Below, piece after piece: positions 25,394-33,274 of a DNA stretch of 52,295 nucleotides. The notes under the pieces were generated by a model, which did no database searches, was not told the origin of the DNA, and worked only from the letters and a program-made list of their open reading frames with translations. Position 1 is the first letter of the stretch; every line of letters begins with the position of its first letter. A program made the translations under genes and the position numbers. The DNA is taken from the NCBI GenBank assembly GCA_021297985.1, contig JAJTGU010000092.1, positions 1 through 52,295 on the forward strand. Reading direction: 5' to 3'. This stretch comes from Rubrivivax sp. (GTDB lineage: Bacteria > Pseudomonadota > Gammaproteobacteria > Burkholderiales > Burkholderiaceae_C).

Positions 25394-25417
25394 GCCCCGC
25401 TCCGCGGGGCTTTTTTT
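25394..25417 (+). terminator. Rho-independent terminator after the kelch-like PEP-CTERM gene
   Basis: GCCCCGC, a three-base loop, GCGGGGC and seven T. It closes the first EPS transcription block, so the asparagine-synthetase operon probably has its own promoter in 25418-25571, where I see no clear one. Confidence 0.93.
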
Positions 25418-25571
25418 CGTCTCGCCCCCGGGTTCTCCGGGTGCCCGGTATATCTTCGTGCCAGAAGTCATGCGGTCCAGCCTGCACCGCCGTGGCAGCA
25501 CCGCTCGTGACAAGGGGCTGGCGTAGGATTCCCGGCTTTGCATGCGGGGCGTGAGCCCACCTGACCAGCCC

Positions 25572-27518
25572 ATGTGCGGCATCACCGGCCTCTTCGACAC
25601 CCGTGGCACGCGCGCCCCCGACGCTGGTGTGCTGGCGCGCATGAACGACGCCCAGCACCACCGTGGCCCCGATGAAGGCAGCGTGCACCTCGAGCCGGGT
25701 CTGGGCTTTGGCCACCGGCGGCTGTCGATCATCGACATCGCCACCGGCCAGCAGCCGCTGCACAGTGCCGACGGCAGCGTCGTCATCGTGTTCAACGGCG
25801 AGATCTACAACTACCAGCCCCTGATGGCCGAACTGCAGGCCCTGGGCCTGGCGTTCCGGACCAAGAGCGACACCGAAGTCATCGTCAACGCCTGGCGGGC
25901 CTGGGGTGCGGATTGCGTGCAGCGACTGCGCGGCATGTTCGCGTTCACGCTCTGGGACCGGTCGAAGCAGACCCTGTTCATGGCGCGCGACCGTCTGGGC
26001 GTCAAGCCCATGCATTACGCGTTGCTGGACGACGGCTGGCTGGTCTTCGGCTCCGAGTTGAAGACCTTGCTGGCCCACGGCGGCCTGAAGCGCGAGATCG
26101 ACCCGTATGCGGTGGAGGAGTACTTCGCGCTCGGCTATTCGGCCGAGCCGCGGACCGTCTTCCGCCAGGCACGAAAGCTCGAGCCCGGGCACCTGATGCT
26201 GTGGCGGCGTGGCGATCCGATGCCGCAATCCAAGCCCTACTGGGACGTGCGGTTCACGCTCGACAACCCGGTCTCGGCCGCCGATGCCCAGGTCGAGCTG
26301 CGCGAGCGCCTGGCCGAATCCGTGAAGCTGCGCATGATCTCCGAGGTGCCGCTCGGCGCCTTCCTGAGTGGCGGCGTGGACAGCTCGGCCGTGGTCGCGA
26401 CGATGGCGGGGCTGTCGGACGCGCCGGTGCACACCTGCTCGATCGCCTTCGACGACCCGGCCTTCGATGAAGCGGCGTTTGCCAAGACCGTGGCCGACCG
26501 CTACCGCACCGACCACTTCGTCGAGACCGTCAAGAGCGACGACTTCGGCCTGCTCGATACGCTGGCCAGCCTGTACGACGAACCCTATGCCGACAGCTCG
26601 GCGATCCCGACCTACCGGGTCTGCCAGCTCGCGCGCAAGCGCGTGACGGTGGCGCTTTCGGGCGACGGTGGCGACGAGAGCTTCGGCGGCTACCGGCGCT
26701 ACCGGCTGCACCTGATGGAGGAGCGCATGCGTTCGGCGCTGCCTGCCGGCCTGCGCCGTCCGGTGTTCGGCCTGCTCGGACGGGTGTACCCGAAGGCCGA
26801 CTGGGCGCCTCGCATGTTCCGCGCCAAGACCACCTTCGAGGGCATGGCGCGCAGTTCGGTCGAGGCCTACTTCCACAGCGTCTCGATCCTGCGCGACCCG
26901 ATGCGCGCGCAGATGTTCAGCCCGGCATTCAAGCGCGAGCTCGGCGGCTACAACGCGCGCGCCGTGTTCGACCGTCATGCCGCCAACGCCGGGACCGACG
27001 ATCCGCTGGCGCTGATCCAGTACCTGGACCTGAAGACCTACCTCGTCGGCGACATCAACACCAAGGTCGACCGCGCCAGCATGGCCCACAGTCTGGAGGT
27101 CCGCGAGCCGCTGATGGACCACCCGCTCGTGGAGTGGCTGGCGACGCTGCCCACCGACATGAAGGTGCGCGGCAACGAAGGCAAGTGGCTTTTGAAGAAG
27201 GCCATGGAGCCGGCCCTGCCGCACGACATCCTGTACCGGCCGAAGATGGGCTTTGCGGTGCCGCTGGCGCGCTGGTTCCGTGGCCCGCTGAAGCAGCGCG
27301 TCCGTGACAGCCTGCTCGGCCCGCGGCTGCTCGACACCGGCTGGTTCGACCCGACCTACCTGCGCCACCTGGTCGACGCGCACAGCAGCGGCCAGCGCGA
27401 CTACAGCGCGCCGTTGTGGACGCTCCTGATGTTCGACGGCTTCCTGCGCAACGTGATGGATGGCCAGGGCACGGGTGGCAGCGCCGCCGTGCCGACGGCC
27501 CTGGAGGCGGCTGCCTGA
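25572..27518 (+). CDS. XrtA-associated asparagine-synthetase-like amidotransferase 1
   Basis: A 648-residue class-II amidotransferase starting MCGITG at 25572, so Cys2 is the glutaminase nucleophile. The N-terminal domain has HRGPDE, RRLSIID and FNGEIYN; the C-terminal synthetase has the P-loop LSGGVDSSA and LSGDGGDESFGGYRRY. Glutamine-derived ammonia is joined to an adenylated carboxylate. In an EPS operon the acceptor is likely a sugar uronate or a linked amino acid rather than free aspartate; this matches the exosortase A-associated amidotransferase family. The next gene overlaps by one base. Confidence 0.92.
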   Translation: MCGITGLFDTRGTRAPDAGVLARMNDAQHHRGPDEGSVHLEPGLGFGHRRLSIIDIATGQQPLHSADGSVVIVFNGEIYNYQPLMAELQALGLAFRTKSDTEVIVNAWRAWGADCVQRLRGMFAFTLWDRSKQTLFMARDRLGVKPMHYALLDDGWLVFGSELKTLLAHGGLKREIDPYAVEEYFALGYSAEPRTVFRQARKLEPGHLMLWRRGDPMPQSKPYWDVRFTLDNPVSAADAQVELRERLAESVKLRMISEVPLGAFLSGGVDSSAVVATMAGLSDAPVHTCSIAFDDPAFDEAAFAKTVADRYRTDHFVETVKSDDFGLLDTLASLYDEPYADSSAIPTYRVCQLARKRVTVALSGDGGDESFGGYRRYRLHLMEERMRSALPAGLRRPVFGLLGRVYPKADWAPRMFRAKTTFEGMARSSVEAYFHSVSILRDPMRAQMFSPAFKRELGGYNARAVFDRHAANAGTDDPLALIQYLDLKTYLVGDINTKVDRASMAHSLEVREPLMDHPLVEWLATLPTDMKVRGNEGKWLLKKAMEPALPHDILYRPKMGFAVPLARWFRGPLKQRVRDSLLGPRLLDTGWFDPTYLRHLVDAHSSGQRDYSAPLWTLLMFDGFLRNVMDGQGTGGSAAVPTALEAAA

Positions 27519-28735
27519 TGCGCATCCTGCACGTGCTGGATCACTCGATCCCGCTGCACAGCGGCTACACCTTCCGCACGCTGGCGATCCTGCGCGAGCA
27601 ACGACGCCGCGGCTGGACCACGCTGCAGCTGACGACGCCCAAACAAGGCGCCGGCGCCGCGCGGGAGGAATCGGTCGACGGCCTGACGCTGCACCGAACG
27701 CCGAACAGCGGCCGCGAGGGCCTGCTGGCGCAGATGCGACTGACCGCAGCGCGCATCGCCGAAGTCTGCGAGGCCGAACGCCCGGACCTGATCCACGCCC
27801 ACTCGCCGGTGCTCAACGCGCTGCCGGCGCTGTGGGTGCGGCTGCAGAAGCGGCTGCCGGTGGTCTACGAGATGCGGGCCTCGTGGGAGGATGCCGCGGT
27901 CGACCACGGCACCACGACCGAGGGCAGCCTGCGTTACCGCGTGTCGCGTGGACTGGAGACCCTGGCCTTGAAGGGCGCCGACCAGATCACGACGATCTGC
28001 GAAGGACTGCGCGGCGACATTGCCGCGCGTGGGATCGCCGAGCAGAAGATCACCGTGATCCCGAATGCGGTCGATGTGACCAACTTCCAGTTCGGTGTGC
28101 CGGCCTCGCCCGAACTGCAAGCCCGGCTGGGGCTGCAGGGCAGTACGGTGATCGGCTTTGCCGGCTCGTTCTACGGTTACGAGGGCCTGCATCTGCTGGT
28201 CGACGCGCTCGCGCAGCTGCGCCGGACGCGGCCCGATGCGGTGTTGCTGCTCGTCGGTGGCGGCCCGCAGGAGGCGGCGCTGAAGGCGCAGGTCCAGGCC
28301 GCCGGCCTGGCCGACGCGGTGGTCTTCACCGGCCGCGTGCCGCATTCCGAGGTCCAGCGCTATTACGAGCTGATCGACGTGCTCGCCTACCCGCGGCTGC
28401 CCATTCGCCTGACCGAACTGGTGACACCGCTCAAGCCGCTGGAGGCCATGGCACAGGGTCGCATCTTTGTCGCCAGCAACGTCGGCGGCCACCGGGAGCT
28501 GATCCGCCACCGCGACACCGGCTACCTGTGCCCGGCCGGCGATGCCACGGCGCTGGCGCAGGGTCTTGCCGATGCGCTGGCCGACCAGGACCGCTGGCCG
28601 CAGATGCGCGCCAATGCACGTCGCTTCGTCGAACAGGAGCGCACCTGGACGGCGAGCGTGGCGCGCTATGCCGAGGTCTACCGCCGGGCCTTGTCGTGCC
28701 GCGGCCTGACTGTCCCGTCGGCGCTGGGAGCCTGA
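27518..28735 (+). CDS. Exosortase A-associated glycosyltransferase (GT4, TIGR04063-like)
   Basis: A 405-residue GT4 enzyme starting at ATG 27518 (TGATG junction). It has HVLDHSIPLHSGYTFRT near the start, VIPNAVDV, GFAGSFYGYEGL and the donor-site region TELVTPLKPLEAMAQG, where the usual first Glu is replaced by a slightly altered motif typical of this family. It lies between the two amidotransferase genes, so both probably act on the same repeat unit. Confidence 0.9.
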   Translation: MRILHVLDHSIPLHSGYTFRTLAILREQRRRGWTTLQLTTPKQGAGAAREESVDGLTLHRTPNSGREGLLAQMRLTAARIAEVCEAERPDLIHAHSPVLNALPALWVRLQKRLPVVYEMRASWEDAAVDHGTTTEGSLRYRVSRGLETLALKGADQITTICEGLRGDIAARGIAEQKITVIPNAVDVTNFQFGVPASPELQARLGLQGSTVIGFAGSFYGYEGLHLLVDALAQLRRTRPDAVLLLVGGGPQEAALKAQVQAAGLADAVVFTGRVPHSEVQRYYELIDVLAYPRLPIRLTELVTPLKPLEAMAQGRIFVASNVGGHRELIRHRDTGYLCPAGDATALAQGLADALADQDRWPQMRANARRFVEQERTWTASVARYAEVYRRALSCRGLTVPSALGA

Positions 28736-28740
28736 TACCG

Positions 28741-30720
28741 ATGTGCGGCATCCACGGCCTGATCCACCTCGACGGCAGCCCGGTCGCGCCGGCGCTGTTG
28801 ACGGCGATGGGCAACGTCACCTCCCACCGCGGCCCGGACGACGAAGGCCAGCACATCGACGGCAACTGCGGCATCGCGATGCGCCGGCTGTCGATCATCG
28901 ACCTGTCCGGTGGGCATCAACCCATCAGCACCGCCGACGGCCAGCTCACCATCGTCTGCAACGGCGAGATCTACAACTTCCGCGAGCTGCGGGCGGAGCT
29001 GCAGGCACTGGGCCATGTCTTCAAGACCGGGTCGGACTCCGAGGTCCTGCTGCACGGCTACGCGGCGTGGGGCGACGGAGTCGTTCCGCGCCTGAACGGC
29101 ATGTTCGACTTCGCGCTGTGGGACGCACGGCGGCGCCGCCTGCTGATCGGCCGCGACCGCATCGGCGTCAAGCCGCTGTACGTGCACCACGATGGCCGGC
29201 GGCTGGCGTTTGCCACCGAGGCCAAGGCGCTGCTGGAGCTGCCCGGCTTGCGTGCCGAGCTGAACCGCGAGGCCCTGGGCGACTACCTGCACCTGGGCTA
29301 CGTCGCCGCGCCGCACAGCCTCTTCAAGGGCATCGTCAAGCTGCCGCCGGCAACGCTGCTGGCAGTCGAGGACGGCCAGGTCCGCCAATGGCGCTGGTGG
29401 TCGCTGTCGCCGCGCATCGACACCGTGACCCGCGAAGCCGAATGGATCGAGCGCGTCCGCGACACGCTCGACGAAGCGGTGCGCATGCAGATGGTGAGCG
29501 ACGTGCCGATCGGGGCCTTTCTGTCGGGAGGTGTCGATTCGAGCGCGGTGGTCGCGAGCATGGCGCGGCACGGTGGTGGTCAGCCGATCCGCACCTACGC
29601 GATCGGCTTCGAAGGCGGCCCGGCCGAGCAGCTCTACAACGAGCTGCCCTACGCCCGTCGCGTCGCCCAGCTGTTCGGCACCGAGCACCACGAGATCGTC
29701 GTCAAGCCCGATGTCGTCGGCCTGTTGCCCAAGCTGCTCTGGCACATGGACGAGCCGCTCGCCGACACGGCCTTCATCACGACCTACCTGGTGTCGCAGT
29801 TCGCGCGCCAGGACGTCAAGGTGATCCTGTCCGGCGTCGGCGGCGACGAGCTGTTCGGGGGCTACCGGCGTTACCTGGGCGGCCATTACGCCGGCCGCTT
29901 CAATGCCCTGCCGGGCTGGGCGCGCCGCATGGCCTCGGCCACCGCGGCACGGCTGCCGGCCGACCGCCACAACAAGCTGCTGAACGCGATGCGGCTGGCC
30001 AAGGGCTTCATCGCCAGTGCCGAGATGCAGGCCGACGAGCGCTACCGCAGCTACGTGCAGGTGATGTCGCGCGATGTCGTCGCCAGCCTGCTGCTGGGCG
30101 ATCGCCCGCCGGCGAACGACCGCCTGGCCGAGGCCTTTGCCCAAGCCGGCCCTGCCGTGCACGAAGGCGGCGACGAGCTCAACCGGCTGCTCGCGGTGGA
30201 CATGGCGACGCAACTGCCCGACGACCTGCTGCTGCTGACCGACAAGATGAGCATGGCCGTGTCGCTGGAATGCCGCGTGCCGCTGCTCGACCAGAACCTG
30301 CTCGACCTCGCCGCGGCGCTGCCGACGGCGCTGAAGGTGCAGGGCGGGCGGCTGAAGCACGTGCTGAAGAAGGCGTTGACGCCGACCCTGCCGGACGACA
30401 TCCTGCACCGCAAGAAGCGCGGCTTCGGCACGCCGATGGGGGCCTGGTTGAAGAAGGAACTGGCCCCCGTGCTGCGCGGCCTGCTGGCCCCCGCAGCGGT
30501 GCGCCGGCGCGGCCTGTTCGACCCGAACGTCGTTGCGGCCCTGATGGCCGACCACGAGGCCCAGCGCAGCGACGGCACCGATGCCTTGCTGACGCTGATG
30601 AACCTCGAGGTCTGGAGCCGCCTGTACCTGGACGGCCGGTCGGCGAGCGACCTGGCCGACGAGCTGCGCGAGATGGCCGCGCCGGGCAGCGCCCGCGTCG
30701 TCGAGAGGCTGGCGGCATGA
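28741..30720 (+). CDS. Asparagine-synthetase-like amidotransferase 2
   Basis: A 659-residue second amidotransferase starting MCGIHG, again with Cys2. It has HRGPDDEG, RRLSIIDLSGG, CNGEIYNF, P-loop FLSGGVDSSAVV and LSGVGGDELFGGYRRY. Similar in layout to the copy at 25572-27518, but clearly diverged (for example HGLIHLDG instead of TGLFDTRG), so this is an old paralogue or separate family member, not a recent duplication. Probably amidates another carboxylate on the polymer. The stop overlaps the next start (ATGA). Confidence 0.91.
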   Translation: MCGIHGLIHLDGSPVAPALLTAMGNVTSHRGPDDEGQHIDGNCGIAMRRLSIIDLSGGHQPISTADGQLTIVCNGEIYNFRELRAELQALGHVFKTGSDSEVLLHGYAAWGDGVVPRLNGMFDFALWDARRRRLLIGRDRIGVKPLYVHHDGRRLAFATEAKALLELPGLRAELNREALGDYLHLGYVAAPHSLFKGIVKLPPATLLAVEDGQVRQWRWWSLSPRIDTVTREAEWIERVRDTLDEAVRMQMVSDVPIGAFLSGGVDSSAVVASMARHGGGQPIRTYAIGFEGGPAEQLYNELPYARRVAQLFGTEHHEIVVKPDVVGLLPKLLWHMDEPLADTAFITTYLVSQFARQDVKVILSGVGGDELFGGYRRYLGGHYAGRFNALPGWARRMASATAARLPADRHNKLLNAMRLAKGFIASAEMQADERYRSYVQVMSRDVVASLLLGDRPPANDRLAEAFAQAGPAVHEGGDELNRLLAVDMATQLPDDLLLLTDKMSMAVSLECRVPLLDQNLLDLAAALPTALKVQGGRLKHVLKKALTPTLPDDILHRKKRGFGTPMGAWLKKELAPVLRGLLAPAAVRRRGLFDPNVVAALMADHEAQRSDGTDALLTLMNLEVWSRLYLDGRSASDLADELREMAAPGSARVVERLAA

Positions 30721-31949
30721 ACATCCTCTACCTCTGCCATCGCTTCCCGTTCAAGCCCAAGCGCGGCGGCAAGATCCGGCCGTTCAACATGATCCGGCAC
30801 CTGCACCAGGCCGGGCACCGCGTCACGGTGTGTTCGCTCGCCCGCAGCGATGCCGAGGCCGAAGAGGGCCGCGGCATCGCGCCGCATTGCACGCACTTCG
30901 AGATGGGCCACGTCCGCGAGCCGGTGCAGTTCGCCCGGATGATCGTGCGCCTGCCGCTGACGACGCCGAGTTCGATGGGCTACTTCTACAGCAGCGAACT
31001 CGCCGCCACGGTGCAGCGGCTGCTGGCCAAGGATCGCTTCGACCTGATCTTCGTGCACTGTTCGTCGGTCGCCCAGTACGTCGAGCACGTGACCGACACG
31101 CCCAAGATCCTGGACTTCGGCGACATGGACTCGCAGAAGTGGCTGGAGTACGCGAACTACAAGCCGTGGCCGCTGTCCTGGGGCTACACGCTCGAAGGCA
31201 CGAAGATGCTGTGGGCCGAGAAGCGCCTGGCCCGCCGCTTCGACCTGTGCACCGCGACCACGCGCGCAGAGTGGCAGACGCTGAACGACTACGGCACCGG
31301 CGCGGCGACCGACTGGTTCCCCAACGGTGTGGACGCCCAGGTCTTTTCGCCCACCGACGGCGCGTACGACGCGGACACGCTGAGCTTCATCGGCCGCATG
31401 GACTACTACCCCAACCAGGAGTGCATGTCGCGCTTCTGCAAGGACGTCTGGCCGCTGCTCAAGGCACGTCGGCCGGCGCTGAAGCTGAAGATCGTTGGCG
31501 CCGACCCCTCGCCCCAGATGCGCGCGCTGGGCGAACTGCCCGGTGTCGTCGTCACCGGCTCGGTGCCCGAGGTCCAGCCCTACGTTCGCGACTCGGCGCT
31601 GATGGTGGCTCCGCTGGCCATCGCCCGCGGCACGCAGAACAAGATCCTCGAGGCGATGGCGATGGGTGTGCCCGTGGTCACCTCGACGGCCGCCGCTGGC
31701 GGTGTCGATGCCGAGGCCGACAAGCACTTCCTGGTGGCCGACGCCCCCGAGGCGATCGCCGAGGCGGTGCTGCGCATCGTCGACCACCCGGCTGAACGGG
31801 CCCGCCTGGCCGCCGCGGGTCGCGAGCGGATGCTGAGCCACCACGCCTGGCCAAGCTCGATGCAGCGCCTGGACCGCATCGTCGGCCGCTGCGTGCGCGA
31901 GTTCGCCGCCCGCCACAACCGAACCCTTCCTTCCGGTACTCCCGCATGA
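30717..31949 (+). CDS. PEP-CTERM/XrtA system glycosyltransferase (TIGR03087-like)
   Basis: A 410-residue GT4-like enzyme with LCHRFPFKPKRGGKIRPFN, DFGDMDSQKW, WFPNGVD, FIGRMDYYPN and the donor-binding ARGTQNKILEAMAMG. The family is restricted to XrtA genomes. Adds a sugar to the lipid-linked repeat. Overlaps its neighbours on both sides by four bases. Confidence 0.92.
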   Translation: MNILYLCHRFPFKPKRGGKIRPFNMIRHLHQAGHRVTVCSLARSDAEAEEGRGIAPHCTHFEMGHVREPVQFARMIVRLPLTTPSSMGYFYSSELAATVQRLLAKDRFDLIFVHCSSVAQYVEHVTDTPKILDFGDMDSQKWLEYANYKPWPLSWGYTLEGTKMLWAEKRLARRFDLCTATTRAEWQTLNDYGTGAATDWFPNGVDAQVFSPTDGAYDADTLSFIGRMDYYPNQECMSRFCKDVWPLLKARRPALKLKIVGADPSPQMRALGELPGVVVTGSVPEVQPYVRDSALMVAPLAIARGTQNKILEAMAMGVPVVTSTAAAGGVDAEADKHFLVADAPEAIAEAVLRIVDHPAERARLAAAGRERMLSHHAWPSSMQRLDRIVGRCVREFAARHNRTLPSGTPA

Positions 31950-33274
31950 ACATCAGCATCTTCGGCCTGGGCTACGTCGGCGCGGTGTCGCTGGCCTGCC
32001 TGGCCCGCGACGGCCACCACGTGATCGGCGTCGACATCGACCGCACCAAGCTCGACCTCATTGCCGCGGGCAACACCCCGGTGGTCGAAGAAGGCATGGT
32101 CGACCTGATGCGCGAGGTCGCGGCCAGCGGTCGCGTCGAGGTCACGACCGACGCCGCCAAGGCGGTGCTCGAATCCGACATCAGCCTGGTCTGCGTCGGC
32201 ACGCCCTCGGCCGCCAACGGCAGCCAGGACCAGGGCGCGATCCTGCGCCTGGCCGCCGAGATGGGTGCGGCGCTCAAGCGCAAGGCGACGCCGCATGTCG
32301 TCGTCATGCGATCCACGCTCGTACCGGGCACGGTCGAAGACGTGTTGCGGCCGATCATCGAGCAGCACTCGGGCAAGAAGGACGGCGTGGACTTCCACCT
32401 GTGCTTCCAGCCGGAGTTCCTGCGCGAGGGCAGCTCGATCCGCGACTACGACAAGCCGCCGTTCACCATCGTCGGTGCCAACGCGCCCTACGCCCATGAA
32501 CGGCTGCGCGAGCTGTTCGGCCACCTGCCGTGCAAGTACCTGGAAACCTCGGTGCGCGCTGCCGAGATGATGAAGTACTGCTGCAACAACTTCCACGCGC
32601 TGAAGATCACCTTCGCCAACGAGACCGCGCGCCTGTGCGGTGCGCTGGGCGTCGATCCGTTCGAGGTCATGGACCTGGTCTGCCAGGACACGCAACTCAA
32701 CATCAGCCGCGCCTACCTCAAGCCCGGCTTTGCGTTCGGTGGCTCGTGCCTGCCCAAGGACCTGCGCGCCACCGCCTATCTGGCCAAGCAGCGCGACGTG
32801 GCGTTGCCGATGCTCGCGAGCATCCTGGACAGCAACGACGCGCACCTGGACCTGGCCTTCGACAAGGTGATGGCGACCAGCGCCGCCGCCGGCAGCCGCA
32901 AGGTCGGCTTTGTCGGCCTCAGCTTCAAGACCGGCACCGACGACCTGCGCGAGAGCCCGCTGGTGACCCTGGCCGAGCGCCTGATCGGCAAGGGCTGCGA
33001 GCTGGCCATCTACGACCCCGAGGTCCACCTGGCGCGGCTGCTCGGCGCGAACAAGAACTTCATCGCCCAGCACCTGCCGCACATCGGCCAGATGCTCAAG
33101 GCCGAGCTGCACGAGGTCGTCGCCGCGAGTGACGTGATCGTGCTCGGCAGCAGCAGCAAGGCAGTGACCGAGGCGCTGGCGGCGCTTCTGCGTCCGGGGC
33201 AGCGGGTGATCGACCTGGTCGGCCTGTCGGCCGGCCAGACCTTGCCGGTGCCGGTGCAAGGGCTGAGCTGGTGA
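31946..33274 (+). CDS. AlgD-like GDP-mannose/UDP-sugar 6-dehydrogenase
   Basis: A 442-residue dehydrogenase. It has IFGLGYVGAVSLACLA at the N-terminus, VCVGTPSAANG, PEFLREGSSIRDYD, and the catalytic Cys in FAFGGSCLPKDLRA; GLSFKTGTDDLRESPLV is shared with AlgD. It resembles GDP-mannose 6-dehydrogenase more than UDP-glucose dehydrogenase, so GDP-mannuronate is the best guess for the product, though substrate specificity in this superfamily is hard to read from sequence. Starts with an ATGA overlap. Confidence 0.87.
   Translation: MNISIFGLGYVGAVSLACLARDGHHVIGVDIDRTKLDLIAAGNTPVVEEGMVDLMREVAASGRVEVTTDAAKAVLESDISLVCVGTPSAANGSQDQGAILRLAAEMGAALKRKATPHVVVMRSTLVPGTVEDVLRPIIEQHSGKKDGVDFHLCFQPEFLREGSSIRDYDKPPFTIVGANAPYAHERLRELFGHLPCKYLETSVRAAEMMKYCCNNFHALKITFANETARLCGALGVDPFEVMDLVCQDTQLNISRAYLKPGFAFGGSCLPKDLRATAYLAKQRDVALPMLASILDSNDAHLDLAFDKVMATSAAAGSRKVGFVGLSFKTGTDDLRESPLVTLAERLIGKGCELAIYDPEVHLARLLGANKNFIAQHLPHIGQMLKAELHEVVAASDVIVLGSSSKAVTEALAALLRPGQRVIDLVGLSAGQTLPVPVQGLSW

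Noticed and set aside
25269-27383. Long minus-strand reading frame opposite the first amidotransferase gene
   Set aside because: High-GC shadow: the plus strand codes a full family protein with catalytic motifs, while the minus-strand product is compositionally odd and matches nothing known. The same holds for other long opposite-strand frames (for example 10925-13426, 16437-18632 and 28678-30555).
25572-30720. Asparagine-synthetase-like genes as lasso-peptide cyclases
   Set aside because: Both keep a complete glutaminase domain with Cys2, lie in the EPS operon far from the PqqD/kinase cassette, and no small precursor gene or lasso protease is nearby. The transglutaminase-like domain at 33271 is periplasmic and fused to a glycosyltransferase.
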